Assembly (NCBI GenBank): GCA_900316005.1
Contig: ONBH01000021.1
Span: forward strand, 1-36,400
From: an uncultured Bacteroidales bacterium
GTDB taxonomy: Bacteria > Bacteroidota > Bacteroidia > Bacteroidales > Paludibacteraceae
Direction of reading: 5' to 3'
Length of the DNA stretch: 36,400 nt
Shown here one piece after another: positions 8,417 to 17,497 of the stretch; position 1 is the first letter of the stretch, and each line of letters starts with the position of its first letter. The notes under the pieces are model-generated. The model worked only from the letters and a program-made list of their open reading frames with translations, did no database searches and was not told where the DNA came from. The translations under genes were made by a program, and so were the position numbers.

Positions 8417-8722
8417 ATGAGTCAAAAGATTCGTATCAAACTGAAATCGTTCGACCACAACCTGGTGGACAAATCCGCAGAGAAGATTGTGAAGACGGTG
8501 AAGGCAACAGGCGCTTTTGTTAGCGGTCCGATTCCATTGCCCACGCACAAGCGTATCTTCACAGTTAACCGTTCGACATTCGTGAACAAGAAGAGCCGCG
8601 AGCAATTCGAGTTGGCTACTTACAAGCGACTGATCGACATCTACGATAGCAACAGCAAGACCGTAGAGGCTCTGATGAAACTGGAGTTGGCGTCAGGTGT
8701 TGAAGTAGAGATCAAGGTGTAG
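8417..8722 (+). CDS. rpsJ: 30S ribosomal protein S10
   Basis: S10 is a head protein of the 30S subunit and, in other bacteria, the NusE partner in antitermination. The 101 residues are standard. The start [14 protein letters not shown], the [15 protein letters not shown] loop and the KRIFTVNRS segment are diagnostic. It opens the S10 operon. It is separated from fusA by a repeat tract and a structured leader, and from rplC by a 213-base structured spacer, whereas genes from rplC onward are tightly packed. Confidence 0.99.
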   Translation: MSQKIRIKLKSFDHNLVDKSAEKIVKTVKATGAFVSGPIPLPTHKRIFTVNRSTFVNKKSREQFELATYKRLIDIYDSNSKTVEALMKLELASGVEVEIKV

Positions 8723-8730
8723 TTTTGGTT

Positions 8731-8898
8731 TTTTAGCGGTATCTTTGGCTTTTCGGTTCGGTCATTATGGACCCCATAACTCCCTTACCGGAAAGACCCA
8801 ATCTACGCGCTAAAAGGATCAAAACAAAAAAAGAATCAACAAAACCAAAAGCCCCATTTCCGACGGATAGCAATAGAGACCCCGTCGGCGAGAATGGG
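8731..8898 (+). promoter_or_regulatory. Structured spacer between rpsJ and rplC
   Basis: The 213-base gap contains nested inverted repeats. TTTTAGCG (8731-8738) pairs with CGCTAAAA (8808-8815). Inside it lie CTTTTCGG with CCGGAAAG, and GGTC-ATTATG-GACC. A second hairpin joins CCCATT (8853-8858) to AATGGG (8893-8898) and CCGACGG (8860-8866) to CCGTCGG (8882-8888). No T-run follows the last stem. I infer an mRNA control element, for example for L3, L4 or S10. A 62-codon frame at 8767-8955 overlaps rplC and is not credible as a gene. Confidence 0.6.
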
Positions 8899-8935
8899 AA
8901 GAAAGAATTAATTAAAGTTAAAATCCACAACAGAA

Positions 8936-9550
8936 ATGCCAGGATTATTAGGTAAAAAAGTCGGAATGACTTCCGTATTCGGTGCCGATGGTAAGAATAT
9001 CCCATGCACCGTTATCGAGTGTGGTCCTTGCGTTGTAACGCAACTGAAGACAGTGGAGAAGGACGGTTACAAGGCCGTGCAGGTAGGTTTCATGCCTAAG
9101 AGCGAGAAGCACACCAACAAGGCCGAGGCCGGTCACTTCAAGGCGGCAGGCGTACAACCGATGCGTCACCTCGCAGAGTTTGACTTCGCAGAGGAGTTGA
9201 AGTTGGGTGATACGCTGACCGTATCGATGTTTGAAGAGAATTCGTTTGTCGATGTGATTGGTACATCGAAAGGTAAAGGTTTCCAAGGCGTTGTGAAGCG
9301 TCACGGATTCGGTGGAGTAGGTCAGTCTACTCACGGTCAGGATGACCGTCTCCGCGCTCCGGGTTCGGTAGGTGCCTGTGCGTATCCTTCACGTATTTTC
9401 CCGGGCACGCGTATGGCCGGTCATATGGGTCAGGACCGCGTGACGGTGCAGAACCTGCAGATTCTCAAAGTGATTCCCGAGTACAACCTCCTGATGGTGA
9501 AGGGTTCAATTCCCGGCTCGAAAAACAGTATTGTAACGATTAACAAGTAA
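8936..9550 (+). CDS. rplC: 50S ribosomal protein L3
   Basis: L3 is an early-assembly protein whose loop reaches the peptidyl transferase centre. The 204 residues match the family. [15 protein letters not shown] opens the protein, and the [14 protein letters not shown] segment (about residues 122-135) contains the glutamine-bearing loop that is methylated in some bacteria. [10 protein letters not shown] is also conserved. The ATG at 8936 lies within AGAAATG with no strong Shine-Dalgarno. It is separated from rplD by 6 bases. Confidence 0.99.
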   Translation: MPGLLGKKVGMTSVFGADGKNIPCTVIECGPCVVTQLKTVEKDGYKAVQVGFMPKSEKHTNKAEAGHFKAAGVQPMRHLAEFDFAEELKLGDTLTVSMFEENSFVDVIGTSKGKGFQGVVKRHGFGGVGQSTHGQDDRLRAPGSVGACAYPSRIFPGTRMAGHMGQDRVTVQNLQILKVIPEYNLLMVKGSIPGSKNSIVTINK

Positions 9551-9556
9551 GAGAGT

Positions 9557-10186
9557 ATGGAACTTAGTATTTTGAACATGGCCGGTCAAGAAACCGGCAA
9601 GAAGGTAGCTCTGAATGATGCTATTTTCGGTATCGAGCCTAACGACCATGCTATCTATTTGGACGTTAAGCAATTCCTTGCAAACAACCGTCAGGGTACG
9701 TCAAAAGCCAAACAGCGTTCTGAGAATGCCCACTCGACCCGCAAGCTTGGTCGTCAGAAGGGTGGTGGCGGCGCTCGTCCCGGTGATTTCAAGTCGCCTG
9801 TACGCGTAGGTGGTGGTACCATTTTTGGTCCCGTGCCCCGCGACTACAGTTTCAAGCTGAATCACAAGGTAAAACAGTTGGCTCGCCGTTCGGCTCTGAG
9901 TCTGCGTGCTAAGAATGATCAGATTATCGTATTGGATGCTCTGACGTTTGATGCTCCGAAGACGAAAGCGATGGTAGAGGTAATGAACAAGCTGAACATT
10001 GCCGGTAAGAAGGTTCTGTTCGTTCTCGCCGAGAACAACAACGAGGTTCTGAAGTCCGCCCGCAACATTGAGCGTACGAACGTGATGACCGTTAATGAGC
10101 TGAACACCTACGCAATTATGAACGCAAACGCCGTTGTCATCGTTGAGAACGCTCTGGCAGGTATTGAAGCAACTTTTAACGCATAA
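9557..10186 (+). CDS. rplD: 50S ribosomal protein L4
   Basis: L4 lines the exit tunnel of the 50S subunit; in enterobacteria it also represses its own S10 operon. The 209 residues include the long basic loop (about 42-95) with [20 protein letters not shown] and [12 protein letters not shown], followed by the globular part. It overlaps nothing, sits 6 bases after rplC, and its stop codon TAA lies within the Shine-Dalgarno of rplW. Whether L4 regulates transcription here is unknown, but the folded spacers around rpsJ would be the places to look. Confidence 0.98.
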   Translation: MELSILNMAGQETGKKVALNDAIFGIEPNDHAIYLDVKQFLANNRQGTSKAKQRSENAHSTRKLGRQKGGGGARPGDFKSPVRVGGGTIFGPVPRDYSFKLNHKVKQLARRSALSLRAKNDQIIVLDALTFDAPKTKAMVEVMNKLNIAGKKVLFVLAENNNEVLKSARNIERTNVMTVNELNTYAIMNANAVVIVENALAGIEATFNA

Positions 10187-10198
10187 GGAGGTAGAATT

Positions 10199-10489
10199 AT
10201 GGCAATTATTATCAAACCCATCGTCACCGAGAAGATGACCGCCGCCGGCGAGAAGCTGAACCGTTATGGTTTTCGCGTAGCTCGCACTGCCAACAAAGTT
10301 GAGATCAAGAAGGCAGTAGAAGAAATGTACAATGTACAAGTGGCTGACGTGAATACGCTGATCGTAGCCCCGAAGCTGAAACAACGCTATACGAAGAGCG
10401 GTTTGCTCCGTGGCGCTCAGCAGGCATACAAGAAAGCAATCGTCACCCTGAAAGAAGGAGAAACAATCGATTTTTATAGCAATATTTAA
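10199..10489 (+). CDS. rplW: 50S ribosomal protein L23
   Basis: L23 sits at the tunnel exit and is the docking site for trigger factor and SRP. The 96 residues begin [16 protein letters not shown], the family signature, and include [20 protein letters not shown]. Its start is preceded by a perfect AAGGAGG at 10185-10191 with 7-base spacing, unusual for Bacteroidota, where Shine-Dalgarno sites are mostly absent. rplB follows after 2 bases. Confidence 0.98.
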   Translation: MAIIIKPIVTEKMTAAGEKLNRYGFRVARTANKVEIKKAVEEMYNVQVADVNTLIVAPKLKQRYTKSGLLRGAQQAYKKAIVTLKEGETIDFYSNI

Positions 10490-10491
10490 AA

Positions 10492-11316
10492 ATGGCTGTA
10501 CGTAAATTTAAACCCTCTACACCGGGGCAAAGACACAAAATTATAGGCGCGTTTGAAACAATTACCGCAAGCGCACCTGAGAAGTCTCTCGTGTTCGGAA
10601 AGCGCAAGACGGGTGGTCGTAACCACGTAGGTAAGATGACCATGCGTTATATCGGCGGTGGACACAAGCAGAAATATCGCGTAATTGACTTTAAGCGCAA
10701 CAAAGATGGTGTACCCGCAACAGTAAAGACAATTGAGTACGATCCGAACCGTTCGGCTCGCATCGCTCTGCTGTTCTACGCTGATGGCGAGAAGCGCTAC
10801 ATGCTCGCACCCAACGGGCTGCAAGTAGGTCAAGTAGTAATGTCGGGAAGCGGAATTGCTCCCGAGGTGGGAAATGCCCTTCCCATGGCAGAGATTCCTC
10901 TGGGAACTCTGATTCACAACATTGAGATGCGTCCGGGTCAGGGCGCCCAGATGGTACGTTCCGCCGGCACGTTTGCCCAGTTGGCAGGCCGTGAGGATAA
11001 GTACGCAATGATTAAGTTACCTTCGGGTGAGCTGCGCAAGGTTCTTGCAGCATGCAAGGCCACGGTAGGTGTCGTAGGTAACAGCGACCACGCATTGGAG
11101 AAGAGCGGTAAGGCAGGTCGTAGCCGTTGGCTGGGCCGTCGTCCGCACAACCGTGGTGTGACGATGAACCCTGTAGATCACCCGATGGGTGGTGGTGAAG
11201 GCCGCGCGAGTGGTGGTCACCCGAGAAGCCGCAAGGGTCTGCTCGCTAAGGGATACAAGACTCGTCATCCGAAGAATCAGAGCAACCAATACATTATCGA
11301 AAGACGTAAAAAGTAA
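10492..11316 (+). CDS. rplB: 50S ribosomal protein L2
   Basis: L2 is needed for subunit association and supports the peptidyl transferase centre. The 274 residues are standard. The N-terminal [16 protein letters not shown] and the [18 protein letters not shown] segment are recognisable. So is the C-terminal [19 protein letters not shown] stretch, which contains the conserved histidine of the [10 protein letters not shown] motif. It follows rplW by 2 bases and precedes rpsS by 23. Confidence 0.99.
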   Translation: MAVRKFKPSTPGQRHKIIGAFETITASAPEKSLVFGKRKTGGRNHVGKMTMRYIGGGHKQKYRVIDFKRNKDGVPATVKTIEYDPNRSARIALLFYADGEKRYMLAPNGLQVGQVVMSGSGIAPEVGNALPMAEIPLGTLIHNIEMRPGQGAQMVRSAGTFAQLAGREDKYAMIKLPSGELRKVLAACKATVGVVGNSDHALEKSGKAGRSRWLGRRPHNRGVTMNPVDHPMGGGEGRASGGHPRSRKGLLAKGYKTRHPKNQSNQYIIERRKK

Positions 11317-11339
11317 CCTATTAAATTAAGAGAAAAAGT

Positions 11340-11603
11340 ATGAGTCGTTCATTGAAAAAAGGACCGTTTATCAACGTTAAGTTGGAGAACAAGGTGCTCG
11401 CTATGAATGAGGCCAACAAGAAAGAGGTCATCAAAACCTGGTCGCGTGCCAGCATGATTTCTCCTGATTTCGTAGGTCACACCATCGCAGTCCACAACGG
11501 CAACAAGTTTATCCCGGTCTATGTAACCGAGAACATGGTAGGTCACAAGTTGGGCGAGTTTGCCCCGACCCGTATCTTCCGTGGTCACGCCGGCAAGAAA
11601 TAA
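11340..11603 (+). CDS. rpsS: 30S ribosomal protein S19
   Basis: S19 forms the S13-S19 pair at the head of the 30S subunit and contacts the A-site tRNA region. The 87 residues open [15 protein letters not shown]. They contain [22 protein letters not shown] and close with the [16 protein letters not shown] motif, all typical. It lies between rplB and rplV in the conserved order. Confidence 0.98.
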   Translation: MSRSLKKGPFINVKLENKVLAMNEANKKEVIKTWSRASMISPDFVGHTIAVHNGNKFIPVYVTENMVGHKLGEFAPTRIFRGHAGKK

Positions 11604-11635
11604 AAGTTAAACTTTATTAAGCATTTTAAGTACAA

Positions 11636-12040
11636 ATGGGTGCTAGAAAACATAACACAGCTGAGGCAATGAAGGAAGCCCGCAAAGGTCAGTACTTCGC
11701 CAAGCTCAATAACGTTCCCTCCAGCCCGCGCAAGATGCGTCTGGTAGCAGACATGGTCCGCGGCATGGAAGTGAACCGTGCCCTCGGTGCGCTGCATTTC
11801 TCCACGAAGGAGGCCAGCCGTGCACTTGAGAAACTGCTGAAATCGGCTATTTCGAACTGGGAACAGAAGACCGGTAAGAAGGCCGATCAGGAGACCTTAT
11901 ACGTAACGAAAATCATGGTGGACGGCGGAATGTCGCTGAAGCGTCTGCAGACCGCTCCTCAAGGTCGTGGATATCGCATCCGCAAGCGTTCGAACCATGT
12001 AACAATCTTTGTAGATACCAAAACTGAAAAAGCTGAGTAA
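11636..12040 (+). CDS. rplV: 50S ribosomal protein L22
   Basis: L22 places a beta-hairpin in the exit tunnel at the macrolide-sensitive constriction. The 134 residues include the N-terminal [15 protein letters not shown] helix and the hairpin region [20 protein letters not shown] near residues 99-118. The sequence gives no sign of the hairpin deletions linked to macrolide resistance. A short N-terminal extension ([19 protein letters not shown]) precedes the family core, as in other Bacteroidota. rpsC starts 4 bases after the stop. Confidence 0.98.
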   Translation: MGARKHNTAEAMKEARKGQYFAKLNNVPSSPRKMRLVADMVRGMEVNRALGALHFSTKEASRALEKLLKSAISNWEQKTGKKADQETLYVTKIMVDGGMSLKRLQTAPQGRGYRIRKRSNHVTIFVDTKTEKAE

Positions 12041-12044
12041 GACT

Positions 12045-12809
12045 ATGGGACAGAAAATTTCTCCGATTAGCAACCGTCTGGGTATAGTACGCGGATGGGA
12101 TAGCAACTGGTTCGGTGGTAAGAACTACGGTCCGACCATTCTGGAGGACCAGAAGATTCGTGACTACCTGAATGCCCGTCTTGCAGAGGCCAGCATCAGC
12201 CGTATCGTCATAGAGAGAACTCTGAAACTTGTAACTGTAACTGTCTGCACTGCTCGCCCCGGTTATATTATCGGTAAGGGCGGACAAGAAGTTGACAAAT
12301 TGAAAGAGGAGTTGAAGAAGATCACCAAACAGGATGTCCAGATTAACATCTATGAGGTAAAGCGTCCGGAGTTGGATGCGACCATCGTGGCTACGAAGGT
12401 GGCCAAGCAGTTGGAGGGTAAGATTGCTTACCGTCGTGCTGTGAAGATGGCGATTGCCTCGACGATGCGTATGGGCGCCGAGGGTATCAAGATTCAGATC
12501 AGTGGCCGTTTGAACGGAGCCGAGATTGCCCGTAGCGAGATGTACAAAGAGGGTCGTACTCCTCTGCACACGCTTCGCGCAGACATCGACTACTGCCATG
12601 TAGGTGCCCTGACGAAGGTAGGTATCCTGGGTGTAAAGGTATGGATTTGCCGCGGTGAGGTTTATGGCAAGAAGGATCTTGCTCCGAACTTCAGCGAGAA
12701 GCAGTCCGGTCCGCGTGGTGAGCGCCGTGATGAGCGTCGTGGCGACCGTCGCGACCGTCGTGAGCGCCGCGAGCGCCGTGGTGGTGATTTCCGCAGAAAT
12801 CAACAGTAA
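12045..12809 (+). CDS. rpsC: 30S ribosomal protein S3
   Basis: S3 lines the mRNA entry tunnel of the 30S head. The 254 residues open [20 protein letters not shown]. They carry the KH type-2 RNA-binding loop ([17 protein letters not shown], about residues 68-84) and the C-terminal S3 domain ([20 protein letters not shown]). The last 30 residues form a low-complexity Arg/Asp/Glu tail built of [20 protein letters not shown] repeats, a variable extension. It is encoded by CGT/CGC-rich repeats at 12715-12790 that slippage could alter. Confidence 0.98.
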   Translation: MGQKISPISNRLGIVRGWDSNWFGGKNYGPTILEDQKIRDYLNARLAEASISRIVIERTLKLVTVTVCTARPGYIIGKGGQEVDKLKEELKKITKQDVQINIYEVKRPELDATIVATKVAKQLEGKIAYRRAVKMAIASTMRMGAEGIKIQISGRLNGAEIARSEMYKEGRTPLHTLRADIDYCHVGALTKVGILGVKVWICRGEVYGKKDLAPNFSEKQSGPRGERRDERRGDRRDRRERRERRGGDFRRNQQ

Positions 12810-12837
12810 TGTTTAACCGATTTGCAGATTAAAAGTT

Positions 12838-13269
12838 ATGTTACAACCTAAGAAAACAAAATTCCGCCGCTCGCAGAAGGGCCGTATCAAAGGCAATGCA
12901 CAGCGCGGCAACGAGCTTGCATTTGGCTCGTTCGGTATCAAGAGTCTTGGTACCATCTGGTTGACAGGTCGTCAAATCGAAGCAGCCCGTGTGGCCGTAA
13001 CACGTTACATGCAACGTCAGGGTCAGGTATGGATCCGCGTATTCCCGGATAAGCCGATTACTAAGAAGCCCTTGGATGTCCGTATGGGTAAAGGTAAAGG
13101 TGCTCCGGAAGGATTCGTAGTACCGTTGGAGCCCGGCCGCATCATCTTCGAGGTTGACGGTGTACCCTACGAGGTAGCCAAGGAGGCGCTTCGTCTGGCA
13201 GCCCAGAAACTCCCGATAGTAACCAAATTTGTCGTAAGACGTGATTACGACGCAACCCAATTAGTATAA
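12838..13269 (+). CDS. rplP: 50S ribosomal protein L16
   Basis: L16 completes the A-site side of the 50S subunit and helps position tRNA. The 143 residues open [16 protein letters not shown]. They contain the [20 protein letters not shown] stretch, the conserved [19 protein letters not shown] and RMGKGKG motifs, and the [11 protein letters not shown]-terminal helix. It lies 28 bases after rpsC and 9 before rpmC. Confidence 0.99.
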   Translation: MLQPKKTKFRRSQKGRIKGNAQRGNELAFGSFGIKSLGTIWLTGRQIEAARVAVTRYMQRQGQVWIRVFPDKPITKKPLDVRMGKGKGAPEGFVVPLEPGRIIFEVDGVPYEVAKEALRLAAQKLPIVTKFVVRRDYDATQLV

Positions 13270-13278
13270 TCAAGGATT

Positions 13279-13473
13279 ATGAAAACAGCTGAAATTAAAG
13301 AACTCACCACCGCTGAGATTCAGGAGCGCCTGACCACCGAGCGTGAAAATCTGGTTCGCATGAAGCTGAATCACAGCATTTCGCCGCTTGAGAATCCGTT
13401 GCAGATTAAGGTTGCCCGTAAGACAATCGCCCGTCTCGCAACTGAATTGCGTGCAAGAGAAATTAACAAGTAA
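13279..13473 (+). CDS. rpmC: 50S ribosomal protein L29
   Basis: L29 is a small two-helix protein near the tunnel exit, next to L23. The 64 residues show the coiled-coil-like pattern: [14 protein letters not shown] at the start, [21 protein letters not shown] in the middle, and a final [17 protein letters not shown] helix. It sits between rplP and rpsQ as expected. rpsQ begins 13 bases after its stop. Confidence 0.97.
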   Translation: MKTAEIKELTTAEIQERLTTERENLVRMKLNHSISPLENPLQIKVARKTIARLATELRAREINK

Positions 13474-13486
13474 AAAATCGACAGAA

Positions 13487-13741
13487 ATGGAAAGAAATCT
13501 TAGAAAAGAGCGTCAGGGCGTAGTTGTTTCCAACAAGATGGACAAGACCATCGTGGTAGCCGTCAAGTGGAAAGAGAAACACCCCATTTATGGCAAGTTT
13601 GTCAATAAGACTCGCAAGTTCCACGTTCATGACGAGAAGAACGAGTGCGGTATCGGCGACACGGTACGCATCATGGAGACTCGTCCTCTGAGCAAGACTG
13701 TTCGTTGGCGTTTAACTCAAATAATCGAAAGGGCTAAGTAA
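13487..13741 (+). CDS. rpsQ: 30S ribosomal protein S17
   Basis: S17 is a primary 16S rRNA binder of the OB-fold type. The ATG at 13487 gives 84 residues starting [13 protein letters not shown]. The frame is open further upstream, but that part lies inside rpmC in another frame and is rejected. Core motifs are [22 protein letters not shown] and the [21 protein letters not shown] loop. Its TAA ends 1 base before the rplN ATG. Confidence 0.98.
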   Translation: MERNLRKERQGVVVSNKMDKTIVVAVKWKEKHPIYGKFVNKTRKFHVHDEKNECGIGDTVRIMETRPLSKTVRWRLTQIIERAK

Positions 13742-13742
13742 T

Positions 13743-14108
13743 ATGATACAACAAGAATCAAGACTTACAGTTGCGGACAACTCGGGTGCTAAAGAGGCAT
13801 TGTGTATCCGCGTACTGGGTGGAACGAAGAAACGTTACGCCACCCTGGGTGACACCATCGTAGTAGCTGTGAAGGGTGTTATTCCCTCCAGCGAAATCAA
13901 AGACGGTACCGTGAGCCGTGCCATTGTGGTACGTGTGAAGAAAGAGGTACGTCGTCCGGATGGTTCGTATATCCGCTTCGATGATAACGCTTGCGTACTC
14001 ATCTCGAACGCCGGCGAACTGCGCGGTAGCCGTATATTCGGTCCCGTGGCTCGTGAGCTGCGTCAAACGAACATGAAAATTATTTCTCTGGCACCTGAAG
14101 TGCTTTAA
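13743..14108 (+). CDS. rplN: 50S ribosomal protein L14
   Basis: L14 binds 23S rRNA at the subunit interface and is the docking site for the silencing factor RsfS. The 121 residues open [17 protein letters not shown] and include [30 protein letters not shown] and [11 protein letters not shown], all family landmarks. It starts 1 base after the rpsQ stop, so the two are probably translationally coupled. Confidence 0.99.
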   Translation: MIQQESRLTVADNSGAKEALCIRVLGGTKKRYATLGDTIVVAVKGVIPSSEIKDGTVSRAIVVRVKKEVRRPDGSYIRFDDNACVLISNAGELRGSRIFGPVARELRQTNMKIISLAPEVL

Positions 14109-14131
14109 TCACTAAAATTACTCGTAAGAAT

Positions 14132-14440
14132 ATGGCAAAATTGCATATTAAGAAAGGTGATATCGTTTACGTGAACGCAGGTGCTTCCAAGGGCAAAACC
14201 GGCCGTGTGCTGGAGGTGCTCGTTGAGAAAGAGCGTGCTCTCGTAGAGGGTGTCAACATGGTAAGCAAGGCTACCAAACCCAATGCTAAGAATCCGCAAG
14301 GCGGAATCGTTAAACAGGAGGCTCCCATCCATATCTCGAACCTGAACCCCGTAGAAGACGGTAAGCCCGTTCGCGTGGGTCGCGTAATGAAGGATGGTAA
14401 GCTTGTCCGCGTAAGTAAAAAATCCGGTAAAGAAATCTAA
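14132..14440 (+). CDS. rplX: 50S ribosomal protein L24
   Basis: L24 is an assembly initiator that binds the 5' end of 23S rRNA. The 102 residues start with a KOW motif ([20 protein letters not shown], about residues 5-24). They continue with [13 protein letters not shown] and [19 protein letters not shown]. rplE starts 2 bases after the stop. Confidence 0.98.
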   Translation: MAKLHIKKGDIVYVNAGASKGKTGRVLEVLVEKERALVEGVNMVSKATKPNAKNPQGGIVKQEAPIHISNLNPVEDGKPVRVGRVMKDGKLVRVSKKSGKEI

Positions 14441-14442
14441 CA

Positions 14443-14985
14443 ATGAATACAGCCAGTTTGAAACAGGACTACCAGGAGCGCATCGTTCCTATCCTGATGA
14501 AGGAGTTCAATTACACTACAGTCATGCAGTGCCCGAAACTCCAGAAGATTGTTCTGAACCAAGGTCTGGGTGAGGCTGTTGCAGACAAGAAGATCATCGA
14601 AGTTGCTCAACAGGAGATGACCCTTATCGCCGGCCAGAAAGCAGTTGCTACGGTTTCGAAGAAGGATATCGCAAACTTCAAGGTACGTAAGAAAATGCCT
14701 ATCGGCGTTCGCGTGACCTTGCGTGGTGAGCGTATGTATGAGTTCTTGGAGCGTCTGGTACGCGTGGCTCTGCCCCGTATCCGTGACTTCAAGGGTATCA
14801 ACAACAAGATGGACGGTCGTGGAAACTACACGCTGGGTATCACCGAGCAGATTATTTTCCCGGAGATCAACATTGATAACATCACAAAACTGCTGGGTAT
14901 GAACATCACCTTCGTGACCACGGCTAACACCGATGAAGAAGGTTTTGCTCTGCTGCGCGAGTTTGGTCTGCCGTTCAAGAAGTAA
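14443..14985 (+). CDS. rplE: 50S ribosomal protein L5
   Basis: L5 binds 5S rRNA and contacts P-site tRNA. The 180 residues contain [20 protein letters not shown], the [20 protein letters not shown] segment, the [15 protein letters not shown] motif and the [12 protein letters not shown] region. The length and order are standard. In E. coli the S8 repressor site lies near the start of this gene. I see no obvious equivalent here, but a candidate fold lies further on, just before rpsH. Confidence 0.98.
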   Translation: MNTASLKQDYQERIVPILMKEFNYTTVMQCPKLQKIVLNQGLGEAVADKKIIEVAQQEMTLIAGQKAVATVSKKDIANFKVRKKMPIGVRVTLRGERMYEFLERLVRVALPRIRDFKGINNKMDGRGNYTLGITEQIIFPEINIDNITKLLGMNITFVTTANTDEEGFALLREFGLPFKK

Positions 14986-15006
14986 CCTTTTAAACGAATA
15001 AGAATT

Positions 15007-15276
15007 ATGGCAAAAGAATCAATGAAAGCCCGCGAGGTGAAGCGCGCCAAACTTTGCGCCAAGTATGCAGCAAAGCGTGCCCAGCTCCTCAAGGATGGTG
15101 ACTACGAAGGTCTCCAAGCTCTTCCGAAGAACGCCAGCCCGGTTCGTCTGCACAATCGTTGCATGATCACCGGCCGTCCGAAAGGTTACATGCGTGCATT
15201 CGGCCTGAGCCGTATCCAGTTCCGCGAGATGGCCTCTAAGGGCCTGATCCCCGGCGTTAAGAAAGCCAGCTGGTAA
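15007..15276 (+). CDS. rpsN: 30S ribosomal protein S14, zinc-free long form
   Basis: S14 is a late-assembly protein of the 30S head. This is the 89-residue form without the CxxC zinc ribbon. The C-terminal core reads [20 protein letters not shown] and then [23 protein letters not shown] (split here for length), which is typical. It starts [17 protein letters not shown] 126-base structured gap separates it from rpsH, in contrast with the 20-base gaps nearby. Confidence 0.98.
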   Translation: MAKESMKAREVKRAKLCAKYAAKRAQLLKDGDYEGLQALPKNASPVRLHNRCMITGRPKGYMRAFGLSRIQFREMASKGLIPGVKKASW

Positions 15277-15284
15277 AAATATTG

Positions 15285-15380
15285 CGCAAGTTCCGGAACA
15301 TCCGAGCAAACAGGCTCGGTAGTTTCCGGAAAACTGCGACAAATTAACTTTAATATTAAACAATGTCAGGACAGTCCTGA
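15285..15380 (+). promoter_or_regulatory. Two-hairpin spacer between rpsN and rpsH
   Basis: The first hairpin spans 15285-15338. CGCA/TGCG, GTT/AAC and CCGG/CCGG stacks, interrupted by one- and two-base bulges, lead to a perfect CCGAGC (15302-15307)/GCTCGG (15314-15319) stem. The second is TCAGGA-CAG-TCCTGA (15366-15380), 22 bases before the S8 start. No long T-run follows. S8 is the known translational repressor of the spc operon in enterobacteria, so I infer a possible S8 or S14 control site. The fold itself is seen in sequence; the role is not shown. Confidence 0.55.
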
Positions 15381-15402
15381 TAATTTTAAAACCAAAAACA
15401 AA

Positions 15403-15798
15403 ATGACAGATCCTATCGCAGATTATCTCACTCGTCTGAGAAATGCAATCAAAGCCGGCCACCGTGTAGTGGAGATTCCGGCTTCGAATCTGAAGAAAGA
15501 GATCACCCGAATCCTGTTTGAGAAGGGTTATATCCTCTCCTACAAGTTCGTGGAAGATGGCCCTCAAGGCACCATTAAGATTGCCTTGAAGTATGATCCT
15601 GTTAACAAAGTTAACGCCATCAAGAGTTTACAACGTGTATCCACTCCGGGTTTGCGCCAGTATGTAGGCTATCGCGACATGCCTCGCGTGTTGAACGGAC
15701 TTGGTATCGCCATTCTGAGCACCTCGAAGGGTGTGATGACCAACAAAGAGGCCGTAGGTCAGAAGTTGGGTGGTGAGGTTATTTGTTATGTTTATTAA
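15403..15798 (+). CDS. rpsH: 30S ribosomal protein S8
   Basis: S8 binds the central domain of 16S rRNA and represses the spc operon in enterobacteria. The 131 residues open MTDPIADYLTRLRNAIKAGH and contain KKEITRILFEKGYILSYKF. The C-terminal STSKGVMTNKEAV(G)...GEVICYVY motif contributes to RNA recognition. A compact hairpin ends 22 bases before its ATG. Confidence 0.98.
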   Translation: MTDPIADYLTRLRNAIKAGHRVVEIPASNLKKEITRILFEKGYILSYKFVEDGPQGTIKIALKYDPVNKVNAIKSLQRVSTPGLRQYVGYRDMPRVLNGLGIAILSTSKGVMTNKEAVGQKLGGEVICYVY

Positions 15799-15816
15799 TG
15801 TAAGGAGGAGAAAAGT

Positions 15817-16377
15817 ATGTCAAGAATTGGTAAATTACCTATCGCAATCCCCGCAGGTGTAACCGTAACAGTTAGCCCCGAGAATATGGTGACCGTTAAG
15901 GGTCCCAAGGGTGAACTCTGCCAGCAGGTTAATCCCGTAATCGCAGTTAGTGTAGAGGACGGTATCTGCCACGTAACTCGCCCCAATGACGAAAAGGAAA
16001 CGCGCGCTATGCATGGTTTGTATCGCGCTTTGATTAACAACATGGTTCACGGCGTAAGCGAAGGCTACAAGGTGACGCTGCAACTTCACGGTGTAGGTTA
16101 TCGTGTTGAGATGGCTCAAGTGCCCAACACGCTGAACTTCACGCTGGGTTACACACACCCCATCTTCATGCAACTGCCCAAGGAGGTTAAGGTTGAGACC
16201 AAGACCGAGCGTAACCAGGATCCGCTGATCATGATGGAGTGCGCTGACAAGCAACTGTTAGGTCAGATTTGCGCTAAGATTCGTACGTTCCGCAAACCCG
16301 AGCCGTATAAGGGTAAAGGTATTCTCTTCCTGGGTGAAGTTGTTCGTCGTAAGGCTGGTAAGTCGGCTGCTAAATAA
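15817..16377 (+). CDS. rplF: 50S ribosomal protein L6
   Basis: L6 lies near the factor-binding site at the base of the L7/L12 stalk. The 186 residues give the duplicated L6 fold: MSRIGKLPIAIPAGVTVTV at the start, ALINNMVHGVSEGYKVTLQL in the middle, and the conserved C-terminal KPEPYKGKGILF motif. The start is preceded by a perfect AAGGAGG at 15802-15808, one of the few strong Shine-Dalgarno sites in the cluster. Confidence 0.99.
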   Translation: MSRIGKLPIAIPAGVTVTVSPENMVTVKGPKGELCQQVNPVIAVSVEDGICHVTRPNDEKETRAMHGLYRALINNMVHGVSEGYKVTLQLHGVGYRVEMAQVPNTLNFTLGYTHPIFMQLPKEVKVETKTERNQDPLIMMECADKQLLGQICAKIRTFRKPEPYKGKGILFLGEVVRRKAGKSAAK

Positions 16378-16394
16378 TAAGAAAGGAATAAGTT

Positions 16395-16739
16395 ATGGAT
16401 AAGAAAATTGCACGTAGGCTTCGTATTAAAGCCAGCATCCGTACCCGCATCTCGGGTACCGCAGAGCAACCCCGTCTGACTGTATTCCGTTCGAACAGCC
16501 AGATTTATGCTCAAGTAATCGATGACGTACAAGGCAAGACCCTTGCCAGCGCATCGTCGCTCAATATTAAGGATAAAATGACCAAGACCGAGAAGGCCGC
16601 CGAGGTTGGCAAACAGATCGCTGCTGCAGCAAAGGCTGCCGGAGTGGAGGCTGTCGTATTCGACCGTAACGGTTATCTCTATCACGGACGAGTTAAATCT
16701 CTGGCCGACGCAGCTCGCGAAGCCGGACTCAAATTCTAA
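16395..16739 (+). CDS. rplR: 50S ribosomal protein L18
   Basis: L18 binds 5S rRNA together with L5 and L25. The 114 residues contain the N-terminal basic segment [20 protein letters not shown] and [18 protein letters not shown]. They end with the signature [20 protein letters not shown] near the C-terminus. The order rplF-rplR-rpsE is conserved. It starts 17 bases after rplF. Confidence 0.98.
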   Translation: MDKKIARRLRIKASIRTRISGTAEQPRLTVFRSNSQIYAQVIDDVQGKTLASASSLNIKDKMTKTEKAAEVGKQIAAAAKAAGVEAVVFDRNGYLYHGRVKSLADAAREAGLKF

Positions 16740-16756
16740 AACAAGGAGACTGTAGT

Positions 16757-17263
16757 ATGAATCGTGTAAAATCAACTCAAGACCTGGAGCTCAAGGAGCG
16801 CCTCGTTGCTGTCAACCGCGTGACAAAGGTTACGAAAGGTGGACGTACAATGACATTTGCAGCCATCGTTGTTGTAGGAAATGAAAACGGTATTGTTGGC
16901 TGGGGACTCGGTAAGGCAGGTGAAGTGCAGGCCGCTATCCAAAAGGGTACGGAGGCTGCCAAGAAGAACCTGATTCAGGTTCCTGTCCTGAAGGGCACTA
17001 TTCCTCACGAGCAGTACGCCAAATTCGGTGGCGCCCGCGTATATCTCCAACCCGCTACCCACGGTACCGGTGTGAAGGCCGGTGGTGCCATGCGTGCCGT
17101 TCTGGAGAGTGCCGGTGTGACCGATATCCTGGCTAAGGCTAAAGGTAGTTCCAACCCCCACAACCTCGTTAAGGCCACCATTCTGGCTCTCGCTGAACTG
17201 CGTGATGCTCGTACTGTGGCTCAGAACCGTGGCGTAAGCCTCGACGTGGTGTTCAACGGCTAA
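16757..17263 (+). CDS. rpsE: 30S ribosomal protein S5
   Basis: S5 is a double-stranded-RNA-binding-fold protein at the mRNA entry site that influences accuracy. The 168 residues include [20 protein letters not shown], the [19 protein letters not shown] loop (the region where spectinomycin-resistance changes occur is just upstream), [16 protein letters not shown] and [17 protein letters not shown] at 16743-16748 gives a good ribosome binding site. Confidence 0.99.
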   Translation: MNRVKSTQDLELKERLVAVNRVTKVTKGGRTMTFAAIVVVGNENGIVGWGLGKAGEVQAAIQKGTEAAKKNLIQVPVLKGTIPHEQYAKFGGARVYLQPATHGTGVKAGGAMRAVLESAGVTDILAKAKGSSNPHNLVKATILALAELRDARTVAQNRGVSLDVVFNG

Positions 17264-17305
17264 CTTTAAACCATTAATCGTTAAACCCTTTAAGCATTTA
17301 AAGTT

Positions 17306-17482
17306 ATGGCAACTATAAAGATTCAACAGGTTCGCAGCATCATCCGCTGCCCCAAAGTACAAAAGGAAACCATGCAGGCTCTCGGCCTCCGTAAGATGAA
17401 CGCCATCGTGGAGCACGAGGCTACCCCCGCAATCATGGGCATGGTAGAGAAAGTTAAACACCTCGTCAAAGTTATTGACTAA
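17306..17482 (+). CDS. rpmD: 50S ribosomal protein L30
   Basis: L30 is a small protein of the 50S subunit. The frame runs ATG at 17306 to TAA at 17480-17482 and encodes 58 residues. It begins MATIKIQQVRSIIRCPK and contains QALGLRKMNAIVEHEAT, the L30 signature around the conserved GLRK. It lies between rpsE and rplO exactly where L30 is expected. At this size the gene is easily missed by automatic length filters. Confidence 0.97.
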   Translation: MATIKIQQVRSIIRCPKVQKETMQALGLRKMNAIVEHEATPAIMGMVEKVKHLVKVID

Positions 17483-17497
17483 AAACAAGTTCGAAGT

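Noticed and set aside
8767..8955. 62-codon frame between rpsJ and rplC
   Set aside because: It overlaps the rplC start in another frame, matches no family, and lies across strong inverted repeats that better explain the region.
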